DNA of 64,000 nt from Temnopleurus reevesii (GCA_036244855.1 BQKZ01000571.1:63603-127602), one strand, 5' to 3'; counted from the first letter of the stretch, positions 13,831 to 27,151 are shown. Numbers and translations: made by a program. Notes: generated by a model not told the origin, from the sequence alone.

Positions 13831-14022
13831 AGGGATGCAAACCATTCAGAGTATGCATGAGGTCAAAATTAACATGTGAATAATGCAACAGCTGAACAAA
13901 AGAGAAATAATACATGATAAAATAGCAATACTCTCAGCCATTCACTTGTAATGATAACCTTGAAATGAAACTTTCATATGAAAATACAACTCATCCATAC
14001 TCCGGAACGGCTGGCATCTCTG
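13831..14022. mobile_element. MITE family D, copy 1
   Basis: Inverted ends: GATGCAAACCATTC...GTATGCATGAG on the left, CATCCATAC...GGCTGGCATCTCT on the right. Internal AACAGCTGAACAAAAG is shared with copies at 15006, 30126, 41184 and 63603. No coding capacity. Confidence 0.75.
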
Positions 14023-15005
14023 CATGATTACCGATCTCTATCTCCCAATAACAATCTGTCTTCCCAACCTACATTATTTGGTTGGATTCACCTCACATTC
14101 TATCTTTGGATTTGCTCATTCATATTTCACCCACTGTTCGTGGTTGAGCTCCAACTTTAGTGCATCCATACCTCACGCTGGGAGCATCTATAGACATAAT
14201 GGAGATCCTAGCTATCTACTCAAGATATGAAAACATTAAATCAGTCTATAATTTTGTTTTAACCCTTTGACTACTGAAACTGCTTTTCCCTGCACAAATT
14301 CTATAGGATTTGCAGAAATAAGTAGTCAATAGGTTCAAAGGTCTCCCCAACCTACATTATTTGGTTGAATTCACCTAATATTCTATCTTTGGATTCGCTC
14401 ATTCATATTTCACCAACTGTTCATGGTTGAGCTCCCACTTTAGTGCATCCTTACCTCACGCTGGCAGCATCTAGATAACTACATGTAATGGAGTTCATAA
14501 CTATCTTATCAAGATATGAACACATTAAACCAGTCTATATTTTTTTAAACCCTTTGACTTCTGGAACCAGTATTTCCTGCACAAATTCTATAGGATTTGC
14601 GGAATAAAGTGGTCGATAGGTTAAAAAGGTCTCCCCAACCTACATTATTTGGTTGAATTCACCTAATATTCTATCTTTGGATTCGCTCATTCATATGTCA
14701 CCAACTGTTCGTGGTTGAGCTCCCACTTTAGTGTATTCTGACCTCACGCTGGGAGCATCTAGATAAGTTCTACGTGTAATGGAGATACACTCAAGATATG
14801 AACACATTAAACCAGTCTATTATTTTTTGTACCTAGTATTCCCTGCACAAATTCTATAGGATTTGCAGAATTGAATAGTCAATGGGTTAAAAGTCAATAT
14901 CAGCATTTGATAATTGTTTGTTCAATTCAGAGAATATATGTCANATCTCTGTTTACCCAACACTAGCCTTGAATTCAATTTCATTCTTATCCTAATAAAT
15001 AATAG

Positions 15006-15200
15006 CAGAGATGCAAACCATTCAGAGTATGCATGAGATTGAAATTAAAGGGTTAATAATGTATGTTCAGTTGAATAGAATTGAGAGAATTCATAGCAAA
15101 ATGGCAATACTCTCAGCCACTTATTTGAATAGCAACCTTGAATGAAACTTTCATATGAAAATACAACTCATGCATATTCCGGAACAGTTGCATAGCTGCC
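15006..15200. mobile_element. MITE family D, copy 2 (part of the duplication)
   Basis: Same ends as copy 1: GATGCAAACCATTCAGAG at the left and CATATTCCGGAACAGTTGCAT at the right. Its presence in both duplicate halves is expected if they are haplotypes of one locus. Confidence 0.65.
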
Positions 15201-16320
15201 ATCATAAGACAGTAGAAATTAGTAATAATCCTTCCACAAATTAGCAATAACCAAATATTATGCATTGAAATGTATGGTAGTTATGTTGTCAAAATTTGTA
15301 ATCTCTTATGAATTTTACACAAAATATTTCAAATTTACGCCAAAAATTAGTAACAGTTGGCAGCTATGCGGTTGGCATCTCTGCATGATTGCCGATCTGT
15401 ATCTCCCAATTAGTAACAATCTGTCTCCCCTACCTACATTATTTGGTTGGATTCACCTAATATTCTATCTTTGGATTCGCTCATTCATATTTCAACAACT
15501 GTTCGTGGTTGAGCTCCCACTTTAATGCATCCTGACCCCACGCTGGGAGCATCTACATGTAGATAACTAAATATAATGGAAATCCTAGCTATCTTATCAA
15601 GATATGAACACATTAAACCAGTCTATATTTTTTTTTAATCCTTTGACTACTGGAACCGGTATTCCCTGCACAAATTCTGTAGGATTTGCGGAACTAAGTA
15701 GTCAATAGTTTAAAAATGTCTCCCCTACCTACATTATTTGGTTGGATTCACCTAATATTCTATCAGTAGATTCGCTCATTCATATTTCACCAACTGTTCG
15801 TGGTTGAGCTCCCACTTTAGGGCATCCTTACCTCACACTGCGAGCATCTAGATAACTACATGTAATGGAGTTCATAACTATCTTATCAAGATATGAACAC
15901 ATTAAACCAGTCTATAATTTTTCTTTAACCCTTAGACTACTGAAACCGCTTTTCCCTGCACAAATTCTATAGGATTTGTAGAATTAAATAGTCAATGGGT
16001 TAAAAAGGTCTCCCCAATCTACATTATTTGGTTGGATTCACCTAATATTCTATCTTTGGATTCGCTCATTCATATTTCACCAACTGTTCGTGGTTGAGCT
16101 CCCACTTCAGTGCATCCTGACCTCACGCTGGGAGCAGCTAGATAAGTTCTACGTGTAATGGAGATCTAGTCAAGATATGAACACATTAAACCAGCCTATA
16201 ATTTTTGTAACCGGTATTCCCGGCACAAATTCTATAGGATTTGCAGAATTGAGTAGTTAATATGTTAAAAAGGCAATATCATCATTTGATAATTGTTTGT
16301 TCAATTCAGAGAATATATGT

Positions 16321-17352
16321 CTCACCTAAATAAATAAAAAAATATTTGACTGATTTAATTTCTGGCAAAGATGAATGTGATAGGTATAGACACTACATTT
16401 CATGATCATTTTGCTTAAATTGCAGGGAAAAAAAAATTAAAATCTACTCCTTGAAAAATTCACAAAATTTATATTCTTCCATAAATCTACCGGTTTACAT
16501 CACACTACACAATATGCACAGTATACACAGCTACTAAGATATGGCGCCAACTTCAATTTAAATTTCCTGTTCAAACAAAACTCTTGGACATTTATTCTAC
16601 ATGGTGTATCTAGACATACATATGGTGCAAATACAAGACTCCTCCTCTAACAGTCTCCACCCAGTCGAATGAATATGATCTATGATGTCTAGACTTTCAG
16701 AGACCTTTTAACAATAACAATAAAGTTTAAAAATTGATTATATTGAGCACAGATGTATGATTCCCAAGATATACAGTCGCCGTGAAATCAATTTTACCAG
16801 CCATCTCCTGCTGAAGCAATATCAAAATTCTAAAATATCAATAAAAATTAATTCAACCGTATGAAGAGGGCAATAAAGCAATAAAAAGTGGATAACCAGT
16901 GTTAATTTCCTTCAGCAAGAAATGTATCCACATAATGCTACACTCAACCCAGGTGAGGTGAATGGGGATGGCAGAAAGAAATTCCTTTGTAATGCAGAGC
17001 GCTATTATGGTTGCTAGCTGAAGCCGGGTAATAGTGAGTGTAAAGCTTCCAGCGCCATGAGCATAGACAACATGGACCTGTGTGCTATACAAGTAGCCAC
17101 CATTATCATCATTATTGTTTTTATACTGCTTAAACTTTCTTAAAATGCCGTTTCCATAGTTTCCACTTCAACATCTTGTCGCTATCTAGGTTTGAATCGT
17201 GCCTGCAACAGGATTATATATAGCTTGAGCATGGAAGCCCTTAATATAAACATAAATATTGACAAATTTATTCTAAAAATACAAAAGCACAATATAGAAA
17301 AGAAGGTTTACAGATCACAACGACATACAGGTTTTGAAAGGCGGTAGTCTAA
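16321..17352. other. No gene seen; retroposon tail at 17001-17120
   Basis: AT-rich. The tail reads GAAGCCGGGTAATAGTG, GCGCCATGAGCA, TGTGTGCTATACAAGTAG and ends in ATC/ATT repeats. It is close to the LINE-linked tail at 53825. Confidence 0.6.
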
Positions 17353-17528
17353 GGGGGTGTTGCTCAAAAGTTGCAATTGATCGCAAGTTGCATTTGATTG
17401 GAACACGCTAATCAAAATCATTGTTTCATGCGCGTCTTGTTAAATGCGCATACTGTGCGCGAATGAAAATGCGTGTTACAATTGGCAAAGTTGCAGTTGA
17501 TTTACAGTTGATTTTGAGCAACACCCCA
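17353..17528. mobile_element. MITE family A, copy 2 (TAA target duplication)
   Basis: GGGGGTGTTGCTCAAAAGTT at the left and TTTTGAGCAACACCCC at the right; flanked by TAA on both sides (17350-17352, 17529-17531). Internal GCGCGTCTTGTTA shared with copy 1. Confidence 0.85.
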
Positions 17529-17531
17529 TAA

Positions 17532-19333
17532 GTCTTTCCTCTCTTTCCATGTTTATCTCTCTATGCAGTACATTTAACCTCCCTTTATCTCTCGTATCTC
17601 TCGTTCAACACACTTTCCTCTCGTCATATAATATTCTGTCCCATTCTCTTTCTCATATCCTATTTCTCTTCTTTCCTCCCTTTCTCTCCCTCTCCCTCCC
17701 CTCCCCCCTCTCTCTCTATATCTCCCTCTCCATCTATTATTCTCTCTCTATCATAATTACTCTATATAATGTGTATATGTGCTTTTACAAAACTAAATTC
17801 TCCTAAGCCATATCATCAGAAATAAAAACCACCAAACACATTCCAAATTTTCTACATAAAAAACACAAAAAGACTAGACGCTTCTCACCATCTCCGATAT
17901 AAAACTGGAAAATGAATATCCTTTTCAAAGAGAAACCTGAGATTCAAGAATCCTGATGTAAGATATCCTGCTACGAATCAAGATATGACATGGAAGAGCA
18001 AGAGAGAGAGGATGGCGGCGGCAGTGAGGTCCTAGCGATACAACGATAGATAATGAAATGAAGAGAGCCGGCTCTGTCTCCCAAAACTTCATTAAGCCTA
18101 TGTGCGTATTTCGGAGTGGAGCGGTGGAGAGAGTATAGTCTCAATCTACAGACCTTATTTTTTCTAGAAAAAATGTGCATTTCAATTTCTTTGATGGTAT
18201 ATCAAATGGGTACATTTTCTATACATGTACATCATTCTGATAAACAACAGGAAGGGTATACAAATATTATCTATAAAGTGTGTATTTCAGGGACGATGGA
18301 ACCATCAGGGGTAGGGGGTTGTATCCCCCCCCAAAAAAAAAAAAAAAATGTGGACAAATACATGTATATTGTGCAAAAAAAATGTAATGCATACACCCTC
18401 CGCTTGTCAAGACATTCTGCTGTGCCTTTATTTATTTCTTTAAAATATTCATTCAGGAAAATCAATTAGGTATAAAGCAACTATACCTAGGGGTTTTCAA
18501 CAAAACAAAATATTAGATTTGCGGAAAGGTATTAAAAACAGGAACATGATATTCTCATTGAAATTTAAATTTAAATTTGCTACATATCCGTTCCCTATTC
18601 TAACTCTATGTATGCACAAATATGAAAATGCCTGTATAATCTTGCTACTGTTAAACCCATTAGTATTAAACAAACATCCTAAAATATCTTTAAACACACA
18701 CACACAACTAATCTAGCTCATCAAAAAATTGTAAATGGGAAGGCAAGCTTTTAGTGATATCTATAGTTGACGTAGAATTACACGCTCTATCTACCAAATT
18801 GTTAGCAAATCAGATTTACATGCGTAACTTACATGGTTTATGCAAACAAAACTAAAATCAGTAGGGCAATCTAATTAATTTAGCAAACAATAGAGCATTA
18901 ACAGTCTATTCTTCACAAAAGATTTGATGAATGCTGATTTGCATGTAAACACAAGTAATGGATTTGTAAATATCGCTCATTGATATCTAACAAATGGATT
19001 TCAAATTTTCACAAGTGAATCAACTATAACACAACAGTACTTTCATTGATTTACAAATTATAGATATTTCTACTTACTATGTCAGTTGGCTTTATCTTAT
19101 CATATTAACAAGACCAAAGCAAAGTATTTAAAAAAAAAACAAAAAAAACATAGGAATAAGGAAAAACTCCAAATTGCAGAAATATTTGCTGCAATTTCAG
19201 GATGTGGAAAATCATCCCTATTTTCGTTTTTCCTTTCGAGATTGTATCCTCCTAAAAAAATTAACTGTAGCTCCTTGCAAAAGCACTAATTTCAAAATTA
19301 CAGAAATTTAGTTTTTGAGTGAACAAAGAGGGT
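17532..19333. other. No gene seen; low-complexity tracts
   Basis: CT-rich 17560-17760, a C8/A-run junction at about 18325-18348, CA repeat near 18695. No exon-like open frame. Confidence 0.5.
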
Positions 19334-22300
19334 CTAATAGTTGACTTAAAATACATTCTAATGTTGATTCATTGTTTGTAGCATGTCATGAAAGATTAAG
19401 TAAAGTTTGTTTAGAAGATCATAAAGCAAACTGAACAAGACGATTTCATTGTTCGCTAAGACAAAACTACTGTAGCTTTCTTAGATGCCTTCGCAAGAAG
19501 ACTATAGTTGCCTGGCCTGTTAGGGTACTATACTGAAATAGGTAATTGCATAAATTAGTAGTGATTGAGTGATGGGCTTACAGATATATGATGATAGAAG
19601 GGAGAAGGTCAGAGATGGATAAAAGAGAAAAAGAAGAATTGATGGTTAGTAGAATGATAGCAAGGTCTACTTAAGGTTGAGGGTACTGTAGTGAAACATG
19701 TAATTGCATAAATTAGTAGTGATTGACTGATGGGCTTAGAGATATATGATGATAGAAAGGAGAAGGTCAGAGATGGATAAAAGAGAAAAGAAGAATTGAG
19801 GAATAGAAGAATGATAGTAAGGTCTACTTAAGGTTGAGGGTACCGTTCTGAAACATGTAATGGCATAAATTAGTAGTGATTGAGTGATGGGCTTATAGAA
19901 ATAGATGATGATGGAAGGGAGAAGGTCAGAGATGGATAAAAGAGAAAAAGAAGAATTGAGGAATAGTAGAATGATAGTGAGGTCTACTTAAGGTTGGGGG
20001 TACCGTTCTGAAACATGTAATAGCATAAATTAGTAGTGATTGAGTGATGGGCTTAGAGATAGATGGTAGAAGGGAGAAGGTCAGAGAGGATAAAAGAGAA
20101 AAAGAAGAATTGAAGAATGGTAGAATGATAGTACGGTCTACTTAAGGTTGAAGGTACCGTTCTGAAACATGTAATGGCATAAATTAGTAGTGATTGAGGG
20201 ATGGGCTTAGAAAAAGATGATGACGGAAGGGAGAAGGTCAGAGATGGATAAAAGAGAAAAAGAAGAATTGATGGATAGTAGAATGATAGTAAGGTCTACT
20301 GTAGGGTAGGGTTTCTGTTCTGAAACATGTAATGGCATAAATTAGTAGTGATTGAGTGATGGGCTTAGAGATATATGATGATAAAAGGGAGAAGGTCAGA
20401 GATGGATAAAAGAAAAAAAGAAGAATTGAGGAATAGTAGAATGATAGTAAGGTCTACTTAAGGTTGAGGGTACCGTTCTGAAACATGTAATGGCATAAAT
20501 TTGTAGTGATTGAGTGATGGGCTTAGAAACAGATGATGGAAGGGAGAAGGTCAGAGATGGATAAAAGAGAAAAAGAAGAATTGAGGAATAGTAGAATGAT
20601 AGTAAGGTCTACTTAAGGTTGAGGGTACCGTTCTGAAACATGTAATNTCTAATAGTTGACTTAAAATACATTCTAATGTTGATTCATTGTTTGTAGCATG
20701 TCATGAAAGATTAAGTAAAGTTTGTTTAGAAGATCATAAAGCAAACTGAACAAGACGATTTCATTGTTCGCTAAGACAAAACTACTGTAGCTTTCTTAGA
20801 TGCCTTCGCAAGAAGACTATAGTTGCCTGGCCTGTTAGGGTACTATACTGAAATAGGTAATTGCATAAATTAGTAGTGATTGAGTGATGGGCTTACAGAT
20901 ATATGATGATAGAAGGGAGAAGGTCAGAGATGGATAAAAGAGAAAAAGAAGAATTGATGGTTAGTAGAATGATAGCAAGGTCTACTTAAGGTTGAGGGTA
21001 CTGTAGTGAAACATGTAATTGCATAAATTAGTAGTGATTGACTGATGGGCTTAGAGATATATGATGATAGAAAGGAGAAGGTCAGAGATGGATAAAAGAG
21101 AAAAGAAGAATTGAGGAATAGAAGAATGATAGTAAGGTCTACTTAAGGTTGAGGGTACCGTTCTGAAACATGTAATGGCATAAATTAGTAGTGATTGAGT
21201 GATGGGCTTATAGAAATAGATGATGATGGAAGGGAGAAGGTCAGAGATGGATAAAAGAGAAAAAGAAGAATTGAGGAATAGTAGAATGATAGTGAGGTCT
21301 ACTTAAGGTTGGGGGTACCGTTCTGAAACATGTAATAGCATAAATTAGTAGTGATTGAGTGATGGGCTTAGAGATAGATGGTAGAAGGGAGAAGGTCAGA
21401 GAGGATAAAAGAGAAAAAGAAGAATTGAAGAATGGTAGAATGATAGTACGGTCTACTTAAGGTTGAGGGTACCATTCTGAAATAGGTAATTGCATAAATT
21501 AGTAGTGATTAAGTGATGGGCTTAGAGATATATGATGATGGAAGGGAGAAGGTCAGAGATGGATGAAAAGGCAAAAGAAGAATTGAGGAATAGTAGAATG
21601 ATAGTACCGTACTGTTCTGAAACATGTAATTGCATAAATTAGTAGTGATTGAGTGATGGGCTTAGAGATAGATGATGTCGGAAGGGAGAAGGTCAGAGAT
21701 GGATAAAAGAGAAAAAGAAGAATTGAGGAATAGTAGAATGATAGTAAGGTCTACTTAAGGTTGAGGGTACCGTTCTGAAACATGTAATGGCATAAATCAG
21801 TAGTGATTGAGTGATGGGCTTAGAGATAGATGGTAGAAGGGAGAAGGTCAGAGAGGATAAAAGAGAAAAAGAAGAATTGAAGAATGGTAGAATGATAGTA
21901 CGGTCTACTTAAGGTTGAAGGTACCGTTCTGAAACATGTAATGGCATAAATTAGTAGTGATTGAGGGATGGGCTTAGAAAAAGATGATGACGGAAGGGAG
22001 AAGGTCAGAGATGGATAAAAGAGAAAAAGAAGAATTGATGGATAGTAGAATGATAGTAAGGTCTACTGTAGGGTAGGGTTTCTGTTCTGAAACATGTAAT
22101 GGCATAAATTAGTAGTGATTGAGTGATGGGCTTAGAGATATATGATGATAAAAGGGAGAAGGTCAGAGATGGATAAAAGAAAAAAAGAAGAATTGAGGAA
22201 TAGTAGAATGATAGTAAGGTCTACTTAAGGTTGAGGGTACCGTTCTGAAACATGTAATGGCATAAATTTGTAGTGATTGAGTGATGGGCTTAGAAACAGA

Positions 22301-22450
22301 TGATGGAAGGGAGAAGGTCAGAGATGGATAAAAGAGAAAAAGAAGAATTGAGGAATAGTAGAATGATAGTAAGGTCTACTTAAGGTTGAGGGTACCGTTC
22401 TGAAACATGTAATTGCATAAATTAGTAGTGATTGAGTGATGGCCTTAGAA
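19334..22450. repeat. Minisatellite of about 155 bp units, duplicated around N at 20647
   Basis: Unit: GCATAAATTAGTAGTGATTG, GATGGGCTTAGA, GGGAGAAGGTCAGAG, AAGAAGAATTGAGG, GGTCTACTTAAGGTTGAGGG. About 17 units in total. 19335 onward restarts exactly after the N at 20648, so the unit number is inflated by an unmerged overlap. Spacing and lack of unique spacers rule out a CRISPR-like array. Confidence 0.92.
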
Positions 22451-22887
22451 ATAGATGATGATCGAAAGAAGGGAGAAGGTCAGATAGGGATGAAAAAGCA
22501 AAAGAAGATCAGAATGATGGAGGGATAGTATAATGAGTGAGTGATGGGCTCACAGGTAGATGGTGATAGAGGGCTAAGGTCAGAGAGATACGAAAGAGCA
22601 AATGACAAACATGATGGAGGGATAGTACAATGATAGCTTGAAAGTACATCATACATTAATGAGTGATAGGCTCAAAGAAAGATGTTTAGAAGATGGAAAA
22701 CTAGAGATGGATGAAAGAACAAAAGGAGAAGAGAATGATAGAGGGATAGTACAATTCAAAGGCATTGCATGGCAGTGAGTGAATGCTGGGCTCAGAGAAA
22801 GATACTTGGAAGGTAGTTAAGCTAGTTAGAGATGGATGAAACATCAAAACAAAGGAAGGGCATGATAGGGGGGATAGGTTAAAAAGA

Positions 22888-22993
22888 TGCTTGTATTATC
22901 CAAATTTAGGTTTTGATTTCATCAAGCATTTATTGAAATCAAAACCTATAAATGCTTGATGAAATCAAAACCTAAATTTTAACAATACAAGCA
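22888..22993. repeat. Long near-perfect hairpin
   Basis: Perfect 32 bp arms 22902-22933 and 22948-22979 with a 14-base loop. The loop TGAAATCAAAACCT repeats a segment of the right arm. Weaker pairing extends outward to GCTTGTATT/AATACAAGC. Absent from the sister copy near 25215-25240. Confidence 0.9.
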
Positions 22994-23868
22994 TTGTATA
23001 ATAAAATAATAAACAATGTACTCATTAGCACTAGATGAAAATAGAAAATAAAAAATAAAAAAATGGTGTTCTAGTTACAAAATCATAATCTTATTGTTTA
23101 AAACAGTCGCTATGAAAGAGTATTACCAGTCATCTCCAGTTGAAGCAAAATTCATTCTATATCGTAGTTACAAGATTTTATCAGCAAAGCATCTTTTTTT
23201 TTTAATATCCTGAAAAAAGACTAGATATCGAGGGGCTGAGTTTGTATACTGCCCTGAATTCTGATAAAGTAATTCTCAAATGAATCAACATACCCATGAG
23301 AAATAAAGAACCTATGGAGCATAATGCCCTAAAAACAGACAAGACAAAAGAGAAAGTGGATCATTTCCATGGCAAAAACTCTGGTCAGACCGAGATGAAA
23401 TGAAGAGAAGCCTAAAGATCGTCATGTGTCTTAATTACGGTAATGCATAATGCACATGGATCATTCTCCTGCTCCGACTTCCTCGACAGCTCGCCAGTTA
23501 TCCCACATAATTCACTACTATGCCTAACCTGTAGGTTAGATGAGAGGAATGAGGAATATAAAATGAGGGTTCTACATGTACGTCAAGGATTCCTAGTTCA
23601 GTTAAAGTACACTGCCCCGTAGTTATAATAATAATAATAATATACTATACTTATAAAGCGCATATCACATATAATGTCTCTATGCGCTGATTATAGAGAA
23701 AAAGCAAAGAGAGAAACAATTATTATTAAGTATAGAGAAAAAGCAAAGAGAGAAACAATAGTTATTAAGTTATGTGTATGCGCAGTTCATAATTACATTT
23801 CTGAACCAATAAAGCCCCTTAAAAAATTTCGGTTGCCCAATACTGACCGACCCTCTGAAAATGGTCCG

Positions 23869-24010
23869 ACATAACATAAAGCTTTGCAATTAATCGCTAT
23901 TTGATTTTGCGATCAATTGCAAACTTTAGTACATGATTTGCCGTAGACTTGTGATTGATATTAATCGCTATCAAATTAGCAATTAATCGCAAACCTTTAT
24001 GTTACGGGGC
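23869..24010. mobile_element. MITE family C, copy 1
   Basis: Inverted ends CATAACATAAAG...TTTGCAATTAATCGC and GCAATTAATCGCAAACC...TTTATGTTACGGGG; internal ATGATTTGCCGTAGACTTG. Non-coding. Confidence 0.8.
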
Positions 24011-25978
24011 CCTGAACTTTTTTTTGCTTTTAACTTAAACTATGAAAAATTGCAATAAAATCATGGGAACCAATGACATGAGAAATAAAACCTGAAAACC
24101 TGAAGTTATTTTCTACATGAAATCAGTTCCAAAGTTTTAAAAAACATAAAGTAAATGAAAAAAAATGCAATTTTTGAAGAAAAAAAAATCATTCTTGGGC
24201 TTCAATTTTTTTTTAAGGCTTAATACAGTGGATCATATCTAAGAAGCCACCTGTAGCTGCATATAGTGACCACTTGCTTACAATCGTCACCTGTACTTTG
24301 AGCTACATGTACAACAGACAAAAATGTAATAAAAAATGGCATGTAATTCCGATACTGCCCATGTGTAATTACGCATATATAATGATTCAGTTGGAAACTG
24401 TTCTACATTATCTTGCACTACTGCATGGAATCACATGGGAAAAATGACTCTCAGATAATCCCCTTTAAGCTTCATCCATCCTCGGGGATAGATCTCTAAC
24501 ACGTCTTGACGTTACCCTTTATCATCAGCTCCAAAGAACAGGTTCTTGTTTGCGATGGAATTACACTCCACAAAGTCTCTTCAAATTTGACAAATACAGA
24601 TTACATCACTGTGACAAGGCTGCCTTGACTAAATACCATTAGGNCTTAGAGATAGATGATGATGTAAGGGAGAAGGTCAGAGATGGATAAAAGAGAAAAG
24701 AAGAATTGAGGAATAGTAGAATGATAGTAAGGTCTACTTAAGGTTGAGGGTACCGTTCTGAAACATGTAATGGCATAAATTAGTAGTGATTGAGTGATGG
24801 GCTTAGAAATAGATGACGGAAGGGAGAAGGTCAGAATGGGATGAAAAAGCAAAGGAACATCAGAATGATGGAGGGATAGTATAATGAGTGAGTGATGGGC
24901 TCAGAGATAGATGGTGATAGAGGGCTGAGGTCAGAGAGATATGAAAGAGCAAAAGAAGAACATGATGGAGGGATAGTACAATGATAGCTTGAAATTGCAT
25001 TGTACATTAATGAGTGAGCGATGGGGTCAGAGAAAGATAATGTTTGGAAGCTGGAAAACTAGAGATGGATGAAAGAGCAAAGAGTACAATTCAAAGGCAT
25101 TGCATGGCAGTGAGTGAATACTGGACTCAGAGAAAGATACTTGGAAGGTAGTAGCTAGTTAGAGCTGGATGAAACATCAAAACTAAGGAAGGGCATGATA
25201 GGGGATAGGTTAAAAAAATGCTTTTATTGTCAACATTTAGGTTGTATAAGAAAAGAACAAGACATGGTACTCATTAAGCGCTAGATGAAAATAGAAAATG
25301 AAAAATGAAAAAATGGTGTTTTAGTTACAAAAATTATACTCTTATTGTTTAAAACAGTCGCTATGAAACAGTATTACCAGTCATCTCCAGTTGAAGCAAA
25401 ATTCATTCTATATCGTAGTTACAAGATTTTATCAGCAAAGCATCTTTTTTTTTTAATATCCTGAAAAAAGACTAGATATCGAGGGGCTGAGTTTGTATAC
25501 TGCCCTGAATTCTGATAAAGTAATTCTCAAATGAATCAACATACCCATGAGAAATAAAGAACCTATGGAGCATAATGCCCTAAAAACAGACAAGACAAAA
25601 GAGAAAGTGGATCATTTCCATGGCAAAAACTCTGGTCAGACCGAGATGAAATGAAGAGAAGCCTAAAGATCGTCATGTGTCTTAATTACGGTAATGCATA
25701 ATGCACATGGATCATTCTCCTGCTCCGACTTCCTCGACAGCTCGCCATTTATCCCACATAATACACTACTCTGTCTAACCTGTAGGTTAGATGAGAGGAA
25801 TGAGGAATATAAAATGAGGTTCTACGTCAATGATTCCTAGTTCAGGCAAAGTGCACTGCCCCGAGTTATGTGTATGCGCAGTTCATAATTACATTCCTGA
25901 ACAAATAAAGCCCCCCCCCAAAAAAAAAAAAAACATTTTGGGGTTGCCAAATACTGACAGACCCTCTGAAAATGGTCC

Positions 25979-26126
25979 GACATAATAAACAGGTTTGCAA
26001 TTAATCGCTATTTGATTTTGCGATCAATTGCAAACTTTAGTTAGTACATGATTTGCCATAGACTTGCGATTGATATCAATCGCTATCAGATTAGCAATTA
26101 ATTGCAAACCTTTATGTTACGGGGCC
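25979..26126. mobile_element. MITE family C, copy 2 (sister of copy 1)
   Basis: Same element in the second half of the duplication, with small indels relative to copy 1. Confidence 0.8.
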
Positions 26127-26685
26127 CTGAACTTTTTTTTTTGCTTTTAACTAAAACTATGAAAAATTGCAATAAAATCATGGGAACCAATGGCATGAGA
26201 AATAAAACCTGAAAACCTGAAGTTATTTTCTACATGAAATCAGTTCCAAAGTTTAATAAGAAAAATAAAGTAAATGAAGACAAAAATGCAATTTTTGAAA
26301 AAAAGACATTCTTGAGCTTCAATTTTTTTTTGAAGGCTTAATACAGTGGAATCTAATAAAGTGAATCTAAGAAGCCACCTATAGCTGTATATAGTGGCCA
26401 CCTGCTTACAATGGTCACCTGTACTTTGAGCTACAACATACAAAAATGTTATAAAAAATGGCATGTAATTTCAACATTGCCCATGTGTAATTACACATAC
26501 AATGTATTCCACTTCTACTTCTACTTCTAGGTCGATACTCATTGAACTCCTGTTCAGCATCTTAATGAGGAGCACTTTTATAGGGTGGCGCTTTAATAAG
26601 GATATGTGTTTTGCGCTCAATTACAAATCCCTTACCAAATATCAATGTAATAGGAATAAACAACAAAAAGAAAAAAATATATATA

Positions 26686-26854
26686 TACAGTCAAACTTGT
26701 CTATAGTGGCCACTGTCTATAGTGACCACCTGTCTATAGTGGCCACTTAAATTGATTTCGTCCAGGTGAAAATGCATGTTATAGAACCTGTCTACAGTAG
26801 CCACTTCTTCTGTTTCCCTTGGGGTGGACTTTGTAGACAGGTTTGACTGTATAT
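26686..26854. mobile_element. MITE family G, TA-flanked
   Basis: ATACAGTCAAACTTGTCTA at the left and TAGACAGGTTTGACTGTAT at the right, with TA-rich flanks and internal repeats of CTATAGTGGCCAC. TA targets and these ends suggest a Tc1/mariner-type MITE (inference). Present only in one of the two duplicate copies. Related fragments lie at 33237 and 33707. Confidence 0.8.
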
Positions 26855-27151
26855 ATGTAACTTATACATATGTAAAATGATTCAGATGGAAACTGTTCTA
26901 CATGATCTTGCACTACTGAAGGGAATCACATTGCAAAATGACTCTCAGATAATCCCCTTTAAGCTTCATCCATCCTTAGGGATAGATATCTAACACGTCT
27001 TGACGCTACCCTTTATCATCGGCACCAAAGAACGGGTTCTTGTTTGCGATGGAATTACACTCCACAAAGTCTCTTCAAATTTGACAAATACAGATTACAT
27101 CACTGTGACAAGGCTGCCTTGACTAAATACCATTAGGATAGAGCAAGATGA

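Larger units (their letters stand above)
13768..16320. repeat. Duplication around N at 14944, built on tandem units of about 290 bp
   Basis: 13768-14943 and 14945-16320 both begin ATCTCTGTTTACCCAACACT and both end TTCAGAGAATATATGTC. Within them the unit CTACATTATTTGGTTG...CGTGGTTGAGCTCCCACTTT...CTCACGCTGGGAGCATCTA recurs six times (about 14065, 14350, 14637, 15432, 15728, 16018). Confidence 0.88.
22285..27137. repeat. About 2.4 kb diverged duplication around N at 24644
   Basis: 22285-24643 and 24645-27137 run in parallel to the same end (TGCCTTGACTAAATACCATT AGG). They differ by many substitutions, a hairpin expansion present only in the first copy (22888-22993) and an insertion of about 380 bp only in the second (about 26495-26870). 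This fits two haplotypes joined in series. No gene in either copy. Confidence 0.85.

Noticed and set aside
19500..22450. CRISPR-like array
   Set aside because: Units of about 155 bp repeat as a whole without unique spacers, in an intron-bearing animal genome; it is a minisatellite.
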